Below, in pieces: positions 36,744-50,429 of a stretch of DNA of 64,000 nucleotides. The stretch's first letter is position 1. The number at the start of each line of letters is the position of its first letter. The notes beneath the pieces are model-generated. The model did no database searches. It saw nothing but the letters and a program-made list of their open reading frames with translations, and was not told the DNA's origin. The stretch lies in assembly GCA_029891385.1 (NCBI GenBank), contig CM057225.1, positions 80,067,887 through 80,131,886 on the forward strand. Reading direction: 5' to 3'. The position numbers and the translations under genes are program-made. This DNA is from Erythroxylum novogranatense. Its lineage: Eukaryota > Streptophyta > Magnoliopsida > Malpighiales > Erythroxylaceae.

Positions 36744-37210
36744 CACTATAAGAAAGATGTGGTCTAGAGACGGAAATTACTGACAGAAAACGTTTAGATT
36801 CTGTCGGTAATATAAATTAACAACGGAATCAATAGATGGATAACAACATCGTTAAAACAGTCGTAGGCAAATTTACCGATGAACATATTATGTATTTGTC
36901 GGTAAATATACTGATGGATGGTTGTGATCGTCAATAAATTTACGGACAGACTTGTTGTGAACCGTCAGTAAATTTACCTACGAACTTTTCCTTTTCGTCG
37001 AAATATTTTTCGACGATACTAGTTATTCTGTCGGTAAAATTTTTTGACGGTTATGATTGACCATCGATGAGTATCCTAACGGTTAATTTGGCGATGTCTA
37101 GCAATATTACCGACGAAATAAAGAGTAACTGTCGATAAATATCTTATATTTTACTAATAGTTTGTGTTGTTTCGTTGGTAAATATAGTGCATTTTACTAA
37201 CTAATTTTTA
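36744..37210. repeat. Left subterminal TCGGTAAA/CCGACAGA array of the 9-kb CACTA element
   Basis: More than ten copies of GTCGGTAAAT-like or ATTTACCGACGA-like words occur in both orientations. They are the presumed transposase-binding repeats; matching words occur near the other end (45480-45772). Confidence 0.8.
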
Positions 37211-37479
37211 TTTTCCATCGATAAAGAAAATTCAAAACTTTTTTAAAAAATCCATACATTAAATTTTATTTCATTGTCTTATGATCAGTGCATAATTTCA
37301 ACAGTTATGAATTATCTATGCATAATATTTAATTTGTTTATATATTTAATTTATTTAAATAAAAGTTAATTGATGATATAAAGTTAAAATTATCTTAATT
37401 GATAATAAAAACATTATAGTGTACATAATAAGTCTTTGTAATTCAAAGCAAATGACTACAATAATCTTATTGCCTTGGT

Positions 37480-37605
37480 GACTACGGGTGCTTTGAGGTG
37501 CTAACCCTCCCCGTCGATTCATCCACCTCATGTCTTAGTTGAGCTATGTACTCCATCAATGTCTCCACTGTGGTCCGAAGCTGATTGACTTCATTGGTTT
37601 ATGAC
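37480..37605 (-). pseudogene. CACTA ORF remnant with coiled coil
   Basis: The minus strand encodes NEVNQLRTTVETLMEYIAQL followed by RHEVDESTG. This heptad-like segment resembles the C-terminal coiled coil of En/Spm accessory ORFs. Flanking frames are broken and no DDE domain is seen. The assignment rests on position inside a CACTA element and general resemblance. Confidence 0.45.
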
Positions 37606-40243
37606 CATCTACTAAATGTTGCTATACTGGACATGGAGGATTGCGAATAACATGTGTTCCCATATGAACCTAGCCCGAAGATCCTTCCACAACTGTCCCT
37701 ACCACCCACTACATCAAGATATGTCTAACTCTCATCAACAACTTGTTCATGTTGAGACTGTCGTTGAATATTTTTTTGTATTTGGTCATATTATGAGGCA
37801 ATGCTTTAGTAAGTGATAATTATTAAAAATTAATATTAAAGCATAAATTTCACACGCATGCATAATGAATAAAGGATTTAACTCCCTCAACAAACTTAGA
37901 ATTAATGAAATCATCAGGTGTTAATCGTCTATACATCCAAGATCTATCAACATTACTCATTTCTGTAAAACTGTTAATTTAAAATAATGATTCCATAGTT
38001 AGTATCATTTATGTTCGCCAAAGTTTACAAAACATCTAAACTTTACATAACATCCCCTAAGTATTAACCAATTGAATTAATAACAAAAATTACACTTATG
38101 AACCAAAAAAACAAGTTCTTTTTATGACTCCTAGGCTTATGATATTTTTCACCGATAAGCCTTACGAGAGCTACATCATGAGTTATGGGTTAAGATCAAA
38201 ATTATTTAGTAACTACAAATCCATTTTTGTAATCATATATGTTAGAAGAGAATTAATGTTAGAAGTTTAATAGTTAACCTAAATTAAATATGTACTAGTG
38301 CTAATATAATAAGTATTCATAAAATATGAATACTTATTTTAATAAATTATTGTAACATATACAAATTATCTAATATGTTTAGAAGAAAATTAGTAGTATT
38401 ATATTAACAAAGATACGTGTAAAGATTCATACATGAAAAGTAAAGTGAACCTGTTCATTTTAGAGAGCATCAATGAAATAACGAATTGACATAATTAATA
38501 TATTTAGAACTATAAGTCAAACTCATCCTATATTAATTCATTAATAAACCTAAGTTTACACCACACAAAAAATTTCGATTGGCGTAGGACATTTAAATTA
38601 ACAATGTAGGAAGTTCAAATGGGAAGTTCAAAACGTAAACAAATATCCAAATTAAACCAAGTACATAAAACCTAGAAAATAACAAAATCATTTACCTCAA
38701 CCGACACACAGAAGGATCTTCCTGAAGTACGTGAAGGAAGATGATGACGGATCTATAATGAGCTGACAGCCAAATAAGATAACCAAAACAAAGCAAAGAA
38801 GACAATGAATTTCAAAGTAGTACACAAATTGATATAAATTCGTGTTCATAAGTCTTAGTTATAGCATTTGATTACTGTCATGTCATGCAAGAAAATCAAG
38901 TCTTTTGCCACTTAAAACAAAAAAAAGATGATAAAAGTTCTATTTTCAATGAAGTAAAAAGATGCAAAATAACTACGCTATAAAACATAGAAACAATAAC
39001 AAATTCGATTAAACTTTGTTAAACCATAAATGAGTCTATTATCTTTTACCCTAAATATAGTACTTTTTACATAGTTGATGTGATTGTGATTCCGATCTCA
39101 TCCCTAAGCTTTAAGTCAATGATTAACTGCTCAATAAATCATGTCTAATTTTCAATATTTTCTTCTTGAACAACTATTTATGCAATGAGATATATGCCGT
39201 GGTTGCCATGAATTCCTATGGCACTTAGATATTGTCCTGGGTGCTTTGTCTTTAAGAAACAAGCACTTATACTAATTTTAGGTCCTAAATTTTTTTTACC
39301 TCTTTTTCATAGCATCAAAACATATATGCATCCTTTTTAACACCAATTTATATTCTTGTTTTTCCTTTTAAGTTGAAGCTTGAATATAGAAACTACATTT
39401 ATTTGATTTAATTAACTAATATAACCATAAAGTTTTCTATCTCCATTATATTACTCTTTTGACTTTGATTTTAAAACTTTCCTCCTTGTGTACTTGCTCA
39501 TGTTAAAATTAACTGAAAAATACAACTTCTTCTTGCATTTTTCTATCATTTTTTAATTTTAATGCTCAAATTGCATATAATTTTTTCTTGAAATATCTCA
39601 TAATATAATTGCACATAACCAACCTTAGCTTGTTGATTGATTTTACATATGACCTAACTTCTATGTTTTGAGCTTGAAGCATATTCCAAATGAATCATAT
39701 AGTTCAAATAGACATCCTTTGATGCAAGAGTACTTAATCCTTTTGGGTTCATTCCTCTTAAAACTCAAATCAAATCTTGTGCAATTGTACAATCATTAAT
39801 TGCCTTTTTAAAGTGTTTTACAATGTTAAAGACCATCTATAATAACCATTTTATGGAAACAAAATCATGAACATATCTTTTGGTTTGACTGTGTCATCAC
39901 GAAGTTGCATATATTTTGTAAGCATTAGGATATCCATAACTAACCAACAAACTCTCATGATCTTTTACATTAACGTTTATGGTCTAATGACCTACATCAA
40001 CACTAATGTCAAAATCTAAGTTATAATCATTTAAATTATGTTTCTTTGCAGTTCCTTCAACATCCTATTTAGTGTCATTAACATCCATTCCAATATTTTC
40101 ATTTGATTTAAGTTCTACGTCTACTTTTGCATCATTAACTTCATTAGCCTCTTTTTCATGCTATTTGTCATGTCATTTTATTATAAGTACAAATGATATT
40201 AACCCATCAACAAATCTTAAATATACATCAACTATACTTTAAT
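37606..40243. other. AT-rich CACTA interior, no clear gene
   Basis: No domain is recognised on either strand. It is probably eroded intron and exon sequence of the CACTA genes. Confidence 0.45.
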
Positions 40244-42595
40244 TGTAACATCCTGTCACTGATGGGAAGGGTAATTTGGTCATTTGGGACGGGTTAGGCG
40301 TGTGACAATATATCTCGGCATGCACATACAGCATATCGCCTCTATGATTGATGATTTGTTGCACATGCACATGGTATACATGCATTCGTGACATTTCCCG
40401 GCTTAGGTTTCAAATTGAGATTCTTTGTGAAATTTATGGGATAATTGTATTTGGAAAATTATTTGGAGTGCGCCATTAAATGTTTTACATTTTTGGGGAT
40501 TTATGGGAATTTTTCTGGAATTTTTCGGAGTTCGTGCTCGGACCGGAAAATTCCAACGGGCTGACTGAGTGAGCTTTTCTGTGCTAAAAAGAGGTTGCCT
40601 AATGTCATGGGATTAGTGAATAATTAATTATGGGACCTTTAGCAAAAATTGGATTAAGATTAAATTAGATTAAAGTTTAGGATTAAATTATGTTAATTAA
40701 GTTAAGATTTTTGTCTTTTCTTATTTGCAAAAGCCAAGTGGCTCCACATTTAATGCCTTTGTCTCTTCTACTCAAGTACCTCGGCTTTCTCATTGTGTTG
40801 TTAAACAAATATATAACTTGAAGCTCATCCTTCATCCCATCCAAACTTTGCTTGCTTCTTCCTTGGTGTGTTTGTTTTCTCCTCTTTCAAAAGCTTCTTA
40901 TCCATCCTTTATAAGAGACTTTTCTTTGCTACTTGCCTTGCCTCTCTTTATTCTCTATCAAGATCAAGTGAAGCCTTGTGAAGATGATGATTTATGCTTG
41001 GTTGGTGTGGTAGCCGTAGGTTTTGGGAGAGGTGGAGAGGTGTAAGTGATTTGGAGATTTGAGAGCTTACAACTTGTTTAAGGTAAGAGTTGAGTTTGTA
41101 TTTATTCTTTTGGTTGTTAAAAGCATTCATGGGGATCATTAATGCATTTCTTTGATTATGGAAGTGGTAGGTTTGAATGGGTTTAAATGTATACTTAGTT
41201 ATGGATGAATGAATGACTATACTTCTTATTGATTTTAGCTTGGTTTTGGATTGAGTTTGTAAGGATAGATGAATGGAAAACTTAGGAAGATCATTTGAGT
41301 AGGTGCTGCCAATTTTTGTGTCATTATAGAAGTGTATGTTGTGAAGAATTTGTGGTTGAATTAGAGGTAGGAATGGATGCTTAGTGATGTGTTATTGATG
41401 TTAGAAGTGATAGGAGTTAGGGTAATGTTGAAATCTGGAAAATTGGTGTTTGACCAGTTGGAATGTTTTGATCATAACTAATTGTGTAGGTGTCCAAATG
41501 AGGTGAAGTTTGTGCCCAATGAAACTTTGGGATGTTGGCTTCAATTTTGTGTGAAATAGGTGGTGTTAAATTGTAATGCTAGAAGGGTGAAATGTTGCAT
41601 GGAAAGTTACTGTTTTATTGCCTGTGAACAGTAACCGCAAGTATGAGTAATGTGTTTTGTTGATTTTTCTAAATTAATTGGTATGGAACTAGGAAAAATA
41701 GTATTTATGAAAGTTGAGGCATATTGAGTTAGCTTTCCATTGCCACTGATCTTGCTAATTTTCGAGTTGTATATTGGAAGATATGAACTGATTACTATTG
41801 ATTGGTTTTATGCTTTTTGGAGAAACCTAGTGAAAGTGTTGATTTTGTGAGCTTTCTGCTTGGGAGCAATTTTAGCAATTTTTTTGGACTGAATTGGTGT
41901 GAGTGATCTTCTGCAAAGTTGGAGAGGAAGACATTATCTTGAAAATGATTTATGGTGTGTAATTTTTAGAGGTCAGAGTTGGGAGTTATAATTTTGCAAA
42001 AACTGACCCTGCATTAGGTTGTGAATTGCTGATAATGGCAGTAACTTCCATAACAGTTTTGAAATTGTTAAAAATCGAATTGGAGTTTGTGTTCTTCATG
42101 AAAATTGAATTTTGAGATCTTATCTTTTCAGGGATATAAGGTAATGATTTTTGTGACATTTGTGCTAAGAGAATTACTGTTTGAAACATCACTGTCCAGA
42201 TTGGTTGATTTCAGAGGGCTGATGTTTTGGTGAATTGTTTGACCTAGTTAATAAGTAAATTTGATTTTGAGTTGTTCATGAAAGTTGGAGATAACATTGT
42301 GAACTTACTGAGAATATTTATTGTGTTATTTTTGACTGAGGAAATGAGTAGTTACTGAATTTGCAAAGTACTGCACTGTTTGAGAAGTTTTGTGTAGACA
42401 GTAGCTTTGATGGGATATTTGACACCCTTAGGGGTGAAATTGATTTTTATGGTCTTCATGAGAATGGTAGAGCTTTTCATTATCTTTCCAATAAGCTATG
42501 GTTTGTATTTTTCTGATTTGTGTGCTAAGAATTATTGTTGTTGGAAATTCGGATGGGAATATGAAAAAAAAAGAGGGTAATGGAATTAAGGCCCG

Positions 42596-42725
42596 GTCAC
42601 TAGGGCGACGCGTCGCCCTAGTGACGGGGCGTATAAGGCCGCGTCGCTAGGGCGACGCGTCGCCCTAGCGACGCAGCCAATTTAGTCAGCCCCGCTGGGG
42701 CGAGACGTTGCCCCAGCGAGGCTGA
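42596..42725. repeat. CpG-dense perfect palindromes (30 and 34 bp) in solo LTR A
   Basis: 42596-42625 is a perfect 30-bp palindrome with arm GTCACTAGGGCGACG. 42641-42674 is a perfect 34-bp palindrome with arm GCGTCGCTAGGGCGACG. They share the same 22-bp centre. A third, imperfect dyad with arms CGCTGGGGC/GCCCCAGCG follows at about 42693-42718. The block is GC-rich while its flanks are AT-rich, and a TTA microsatellite lies immediately to the right (42736-42765). Confidence 0.9.
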
Positions 42726-43325
42726 ACGTTTTTTTATATTATTATTATGTTATTATTATTATTATTTAATTGGTAATTTGGGATTTCATTTTGTCAATTT
42801 CTTTTCCGTCCGACATCCGATTGACCTGATTCTTGAGGCATCGGATTCGTAGAATATTTAATTTCATTTTGTGAGAAATTGGGAATTTTTGGACGGGAAA
42901 TTGACGTGGCCCCGAGTAACGGAGCCTTTAATCACTGTTTTGTTTAATTGGGGACCTATAGAGGTCCGAATTGCGCACCGTCAGCGCCAATAGGTTTCTA
43001 ATTTTTAGACGGATTTTTTTTATGGGAAAATTTTGGATTAGGGCCGGGAATGCCATGAACATGCATTATACACGTTTTACTTATTCCATGTGCATTGTTT
43101 AATATTTTTAACTATTCAGTTGGTAATGTTTACTTATTTTAATTGTTATAGAGGCTCAGTTGGAACGTCATCCCACGGACGTTGCAGAGACTTCCTGGCA
43201 TTAGCTCGGAAGTTATTAAGTGAGTAACCTAGATAGTTCCTCGGTTAGTAAGTGTTTATAATTCTGTACTTAGAACCCTATGGAGAATAATGGTGGGAAA
43301 TTTGTGTTTGTTTGTGCCTGGATTG

Positions 43326-43620
43326 CGGACCGAAGGTCCGACGAATTGGGGAATTCTGACATAGAAGTGTCATATGTGATTTTCTTGTGATTACCTGTAC
43401 AAGACTTATGTGTACATGTTGAATTGGGATCTGATATGATGTTGGTGTTGTTTTATTTGGACATATGCACTTCATGCATAATTGCATGATCGATAATTGG
43501 CGATTGTGACGAGCGATACGCGAGCTTAAAGCTCAACGTGATTGGGCCTTGAGCCCATAGTGATTCGAGCCTATGGCTCACCGCTTAATCGCCTTTAAAG
43601 GGACAGTTTGTAGCTCCATC
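43326..43620 (+). repeat. Hairpin cluster in solo LTR A
   Basis: Successive short dyads are CGGACC-gaa-GGTCCG (43326-43340), GAGCTTAAAGCTC, GGGCCTTGAGCCC and GAGCCTATGGCTC (about 43521-43581), then GCCTTTAAAGGGAC. Homologous dyads with different loop bases occur in the LTRs at 49534 and 61389. The function is unknown; an RNA structure near the LTR R/U5 region is one possibility. Confidence 0.7.
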
Positions 43621-44207
43621 CAACAACGAAATAAATTGAAAGCGTCTCATACACATTCCATGTGCATTTGAATTGATTCTTTGGATTGGTATGAAAATTA
43701 TGTGGTACTACTAAATGTGATTTGATGAGATAATTGTGCGTAGCTGTGTTATGTATGTGTATATGCATGAATTGGGTGAACCATCGATGATGGTTCTCAC
43801 CGAGTTCGCAAACTCACCCAAAATTGCAAATTATTTTTCAGACCGAGAGAGTAGGCTTATAGCTCGGAGGGACTTTTCTGCCGTGTAGATTGAGTTGGCA
43901 AGAGAAGTCATGGCACATGTGTCGGTCATTGGCACTTTTGAGGGATGACCTAGCTAGCCTTTTGTTTGATTTTCTTTTGGAGTATTGCATGCAAACACAC
44001 CAGGTTGTGTAAATTTATCGCTTTGAGGTTATGAAATGAGAATTTATGGTTTCAAAATTAGTGGATTTCATGTTAATGCTTTATGATTTTGATGCCATGT
44101 GGAGTGTTAGTGGTTGTTCGTAGCGCACCCTTATCGTAGGGTGTGTGTCGGAATGACCTACGGGCATCCCGATACATATCCTATGGTATGGGGGGTGCTA
44201 CATTAAT

Positions 44208-45479
44208 AATTAAAAAAACTAACGCACTACAATTGGACTTTAACATCTTCAAACTATTAACTAACTCCTTCCTAAGAATTAAATTCCTTGCACTAATAAT
44301 ATTTTTATAGCCTAATTTAGCACCCATTTCACACACCTTTCTCAAACTACCATAAACCAATTACATACTGTCAACATTTTCAAGATCCTGACCTTCATAC
44401 TTTAAAATCCCTCTCTAAGTGAAGTTTCCACCACCAAATATCCTTATAATAGTCTTTCCATTTACTATTATCTTATGAAGAAAAATGAAGATAAATCAAT
44501 CCAACACAAATTACTTAATTGATAAGAAAACTACTTATAATGGAATAGGTTTCTCGCTTAAGTCAAATTAATTACAATACAAAGCTCACAATAGATGATG
44601 TCACTATCTATATTCAATTTAGGATTGGCAATAGTCCAATAATCATCTTTACATCATATGATAAGCTTGTAAGAATTTGTATAATAGTCTATAATGCATT
44701 TTACTTTATATTTTGTTCAATTAAAACTTAATTTTTATTATAAAAAGGGACTCTGAAGACCTCAAAATCTCCTAAAATAAAATAACATATTGATGAAACT
44801 TTATTCATCGAGAAAGCAATTATTATGGAAAGTCTCATATCATTTTGATTTGATAAGTATCAACCTTGATAGATAATTGGATTCACTTGTCATAAAAGAG
44901 AAACTCAATTCCTTAAACAATTTCTAAATGATAGAGAATGAGAAATGAGATTGTTATCATCCCCTAACTTGATTGACTCACCCTTTATATATGCTTATAA
45001 GGCCTTTGAAGCATGCAAATTAATAACATTCATTTGAAATGAAATTTCAAAATTTTCAAAAATGAAAGTTCATGCCCATACACAAACAAATACAAAAAAA
45101 TCAATTTGTAAATGAAAGTTCATGCTTGTACATAAACAAATGCATAGAAGAGGACAGAGAAGATGTAAATACCTCCATGAAAATAGCCGAAGAAGATCAC
45201 GACAATGGCAAAAGAAGATGATGATTAAAAGACACAGCAGCTCCACAATGTTGATGACAGACTAGAGACGCTGTAGAGGATGCTGAAGATGCAACAGTTT
45301 TGGAGAAAGAAGGAGACGACGCAACATATCTGGAGAAAGAAGGAGGATCAGTTGCAGATGGGGGGGAAGGGGCTTTGGGGATGTGTTTAAGTTAAACAAA
45401 ACGACATCATTTGGTTTAAAACCAAAAAGCGTTGTTTTGTTTAAATTAAAAGTTTAAGCAGAAGTAGACTACGATGTAT
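44208..45479. other. Right half of the 9-kb CACTA element, no clear gene
   Basis: This is AT-rich sequence. A purine-rich, GA-repetitive stretch at 45180-45370 (GAAGAAGAT and GGAGAAAGAAGGAG words) could be an old exon or UTR, but no domain is recognised. Confidence 0.4.
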
Positions 45480-46310
45480 AGTTTGAAATTTACCGACAGA
45501 CTTTACCGATGAAAATTTTTTATCGAAAAACTAAAAAACTTATTATTATGTCAATAATTCCCACCTTATTTACTGACAGGCATTTGATACCATCACTAAA
45601 TTCTATCGCAAATTAATTTCCTTTCGTATTTAGAGACGGATAATGCTATCGCTGTTAAATGAAAATTTTCCCAACAACTTTACTAACGAAATTAGAATTT
45701 TCATCAATAATTTGCAAAAGTTTCTTTTCTGTCGGTAATTTCTCATCTCTAATTCTTGCTTTTCATATAGTGCTACATAATATCAAAAGTTCATCTATAA
45801 ATGTATGGTTAAAAATTTTAAGTTTCTTACAAATGGTATTAGAAGTTCTTCCCTTTCTCAATATTGCTTATTATCAATTTGACGAGAACTTTAAAATACA
45901 AGGAGAAAACATATATTGGATCTTTATGTTCCTCATTATTTAACATACCAAAGGAGGTAGTGATTGCACTTTATTCCATTCACTTGGTAAAAGTTATAGA
46001 GAAGCCAAAATCTAACAGAGTGTTAAGTAAGAACCCCCATTGTATTGAATTAAATGCCTTATGAAAGTCTACTTTGAATGAGAATAGTTCTAGTCAGGTG
46101 CCATTTTTCATGAAAGAAGTAAGCAATAAAATCATTTGGGCTTAGGGACTTGCTAAAATTTATAAAGAAAAGAGAAGTTAGTTTGACATATAGGTTTTAT
46201 TAGGTCTTTTTTAAGTTGATGGAAATTAACCTCAAGAATGAAAGCTTTTAGTTCCTAAAAGACTGAATGAGAGGACTTGGAATTTCTAAGGAGTTGCTTA
46301 AAATGATTGA

Positions 46311-49300
46311 TGTAACACTAGACTTTCCGAGTCCTTTTGTGTTGTTCTGTATGGAGATACTACTGTATATCGATCTATACATGTTTGCATATGAGTTCAA
46401 AGATGTAATTGAATCCTTTTGGTACGTATACCAGTGATATATAATGTTATGTGCCCTTATATGAACTTAGAGTTCATCGGTATGCGAAATATTAGAAATT
46501 TTCGACATATAAATTTTTAAGTGTGTAAACCGAGCCCATTGGATGGATATGACCATGGTGGTTAAATTAAATGTGTTCTAATTCCTTAGAGGTGATTATA
46601 CATGATTTATAGACTTAACGGACACTTAGGAAGCTAAATTAGAAAAGTTGATGTATATAAGGGCTTATTTGCAAATTGTCAAAAGTTAAAGGACTTAATT
46701 TTAAATTTTCAATTCTTGGAGGACCAATTCATAATTTTATAAAATTAAGGGGCTTAATTATAATTTTCAAAAGTCCAAGGACCAAAATAAAAATAAAAGG
46801 TTTGGTGATTCCCAAATTTTGGACTTAATTGCAAGTGTAGGAAAAGTTTGGAGGGTATAAGGGTAATTTCACATAACCAAGGTAAATTCATCTTGTTTGG
46901 TCAATGAAGAGTCAAATTCTAGACCCTTCTACATGTGTGTGGCCGTGCAACCCATTAATTGGCATTAAAACACTTAGTTTTAATTAAAAGAAAGAAGAAG
47001 AAGGGAGAAGAGAGGAGTAGAGGTTAGGTTTCGGCCATCGCCCAAAATTTTACCATCTTTTTTACTTTTCAACTCAAACCAAAGTTTTCTAAGATAATTT
47101 GGGGTCAAAGAACTCAAATCTATCATTATATTTGAGAAATTCTCAAAGGGTTGGAAGATATCACTAAAGGAAGGTTTAGGTAAATTTTGTCTCATCTCTC
47201 TCTACATTAGGATTTTGAGTTTGGTGTTAAGATATGTTGTTCTCCATGCTTGATTATGCATGAAACATGGTTTAGATGAATGAAATATGTCATGGAGAGG
47301 GTTTATTAAGTCAAAACCAAAATTGCCCCTTTAGGTGAAATGAATCCTGTGGTGTTAATTATACATGTATGATATGAATTGATGATGAAAAATGAAGGAG
47401 AAGTATGTTGGATAGGCTTGGTCGAAATAATGGAAGGAGGAATGGATGAATGTGATGAGTTGTGTAATTGATAAATGTAGCTTAAATGAAAGGAGTTGGT
47501 TTGAATGGAGTGATGGAATGTGTCATTGATTGGAAGTGCTACTATATGACATGTTAGGGAACTTGGCTTAGGACTTAAGGATATTGATGGTATGCATTGG
47601 AAAAAAACTTTCATGTTTACTTAGAGTAAACTAGAAATGTTTCCTAGATTGATAAATAATGGCATAATATGCTTGGATGAAAAATGTGCTTAATTATGTC
47701 ATGAAATGCGTAAGTTTGGATTAAAGACATTAAATGCCTTAGAAAATGCAAAAAGGGAGCTAATGTAATGGTGTATAAATATGAAATTATGTTTAAGTAG
47801 TAATTTCATCGTATGTCTTGTTATGTATAAAGGCTCGGGAGCTGTGAATCAAGAAGCTCGTATCAGGGATTGTTGAAGTTAAGAGAGTGTACACCTTCTT
47901 TGAGGTGAGTTGGAGAAACCATATTTTTCGTAAATAGGATTAGAACATCCTAAGATAAATATGATGACTGGTATGTGATTTTTGAACCTAGGCAATGTAT
48001 GGTAGAATTGAATTCCAAACGAATGTTAATATGCGTATGTATTTGATAAATGACACTGGTTTGAACAACTATGCATTTGAAATAAAAAAGATGGCATTTA
48101 TTTTATGAGAATATGTTTAAAATTTACATATACATAACTGAGTCATGTATGATGCATGTTTTTGTCCTTTTTTGGCTTAGAGCCATGATAAGGTTTTATT
48201 TTATCGGTTGGATCGATAAATAAAGGCATGATACCTTACTTGATTTTTTGATACTTAAATGTTGTATATGATTTTTGTGATTGGTGAGGAAACGATTGGC
48301 CAATCGTGTACTAGGCACAACCGATTATGATTAAGTGACCCCCGTACCCTTGATGTTGGTACATTAAAGTCAAGTCGTTGTATCGACACCTTTCTACAGG
48401 AGTTACGGGTGATTCCACACCTAGGGTCTAGACGTCGACAAGGTCATCACCTAGGGTCATGACGCCCTTGTCGATTATAATATGGACTCACCACGAATGA
48501 AAGTCGAGTCAACATCGAGTATCGGTGGGTGTGCACATTAGTTTGGCCGACTAAAGGTGTCACACATGATTGTTTTGGCTTATCCTAATATTGGTTTTCC
48601 TATCGAGATTTGATTGATACATATGATGTTTTTAGGCTTTTGTGTACTGGAACTGGGACCTATGTTCACCGGTTGAGTGAGTTAACAGGCTAGGCCTAAG
48701 GTTCCTAACCAGTATACATCGAGTCATAGGTTGGGCCTATGTGTTTTTTTTGTGTGAAATATATTCACTTTATAGGTTATCGCCACTGTCTTGGAATGAA
48801 TCAATTCTATTTGTGATATATGCTTCTCCTGCTCATTAAGTACCTAGTGTACTCACCCCTTCCGCTTTCCAACCATGCAGGTTAATTTAGTGAACTCGAA
48901 GCTCTGTGAGATTCGTGCGGCTTTTTAACATTTTTGCGATGTTTCCAAACGTGGGTAGTCTCTTATTTTGTACTTTTATTATCTAGTGGGTCGTGAACTG
49001 TGTCTATGTAGATACACTTTATGATTTTGTGAGTTAACTTTTGATTACCTTGGGTTTTGTAAAAGATTTTATATGAACTATTGATATTGTTGTTATGATT
49101 GTCTTGAGTTGAGATTGCCTGGAGTTGAGACTGCCTTGAGTGGACTAGAGAGTCCTGAAGTTATGGTTGGATGTGCATATAAAAGTGTGTTTGAGATCGT
49201 TTGCAGGTTTGAAAAATTTTAAAATATAGCCGTTGTGCTACCCAATTTTTTCACAAAAAAGGATATTCGGTTAGGCTTGCATAGTCGGATTAAGGATACA

Positions 49301-49365
49301 ACAATTGTCCTTAGCCTGAGCATGCGACGATTGTCATGGGCTCGATGTGGTACCATGTCGTGACA
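46311..49365. mobile_element. Solo LTR D, 3055 bp, different LTR family
   Basis: It begins TGTAACACTAGACTTTCC and ends ACCATGTCGTGACA, with ATTGA duplicated at 46306-46310 and 49366-49370. No internal domain, primer site or second LTR is seen. A purine-rich tract (about 46986-47025) and a hairpin with arms CGACAAGG/CCTTGTCG (48437-48475) lie inside. It interrupts the LINE at a point where minus-strand LINE similarity continues on both sides. Confidence 0.82.
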
Positions 49366-50429
49366 ATTGAAATATGCATCTTTGATCATAGATTGCTCAT
49401 TATAAATAGTACCATTGATTGACCTATTTCATGAGTTGGTTAATTATGTAATAACCGGAAGTGCACGATGTAGCTATAGCTAGTACTAGGAAGAACAGGT
49501 TGATCCCATGGAGCTTATGAATACTGGTACTTATGTAGCATCCCACTCCCGCAAGACCCAAACTCGACATCGAGGGTGATATCCGAGCCCGTGCCTCACG
49601 AGGGTGGTATGCTAGAGCAGTCAAAACAGTCCAAAACTCAGTATGATATTCTTATTTTTAAAACAATGGTATGCGCGGAATTCAATAAACGATTTGGGCC
49701 CGCTTTAATTCGAAAACAGTTTCGACCACAACATAATTTCAGTCATTAAAAAGGCACTCAACATTATAAAATCAACCCATGCACAAAAATCCATAGCCAG
49801 AATAGGCCCAATGCCATTCCTGAACACTTTCAGTAATCACATTACAAATACAACATTTACCAATTGGGGCCCTCTAAAATAACAGTACTATTCTGCGGAC
49901 ACTGCATAAATATAATTTACATAAGACAGAATGACACTAATGTAGACGTGAACTGATCCCGACCTCAAATCTCTGACTTACATGCAGTAGGTATACTCCC
50001 GTTAGTCTAACGGGGTACTCTCCAATTCCTAAAAAATAGTTGCAATTTTGGGTGAGTTTGCGAACTCAATGAGAAACCATCATCGATGGTTCACCCAATT
50101 CATGCATTACGCGAATAACTTACATATTGTCATAATAATACATTCAGAATATCGCATAGCAGTTTACAGATCATTTCATAGTAGCATTATCAGAAAAATC
50201 ACATAGAAGCGAGGCATTTACCTCTTTCACAATCCAAAATTCAATTCCATGCATACATGCATTTCTCAGACAATTCACAGATTTTTATACAATAGCATAA
50301 ATCAGAATTTCACATAAACATAAGCAATGAACCCTTTTCCCAAATCATAATACAATCAGATACATACATCACATTTTCCTATTTTATTTCCTTGTTGTGA
50401 TTGAGTGCCTGTACTGTCCCAATCTGGGC

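Larger units (their letters stand above)
40244..44202 (+). mobile_element. Solo LTR A of a gypsy-like (Tekay-like) family, 3959 bp
   Basis: It starts TGTAACATCC and ends GGGGGTGCTACA, flanked by TTAAT at 40239-40243 and 44203-44207. No second LTR, primer site or gag-pol is present, so this is a solo LTR left by recombination. Its ends match the LTRs at 49534-52831 (reverse) and 61389-64000 (reverse). Orientation follows from comparison with the LARD-like element, whose LTR 3' end shares a diverged GAT-TAC-TAGGA-GTCGGG block with the LTR at 61389. Very long LTRs are typical of Tekay/Del chromoviruses, so that clade is a guess. It is inserted in the 9-kb CACTA element. Confidence 0.82.
36744..45772. 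mobile_element. CACTA transposon (9.0 kb, 5.1 kb without nested LTR)
   Basis: The left end reads CACTATAAGAAAGATGTGG and the right end is the complement of CACTATATGAAAAGC. CTA is duplicated at 36741-36743 and 45773-45775. Inside both ends, GACGG...AATTACTGACAGAAAA (left) and its near complement (right) continue the terminal similarity, and TCGGTAAA/ACCGACAG words repeat through 36744-37210 and 45480-45772. It lies in the reverse transcriptase part of the older LINE. Its family differs from the CGTCG-type CACTA elements at 1-1376 and 11795-31980. Confidence 0.88.

Noticed and set aside
46311..49365. A complete LTR retrotransposon rather than a solo LTR
   Set aside because: No internal direct repeat, primer site, polypurine tract or polymerase motif was seen between the TG...CA ends.
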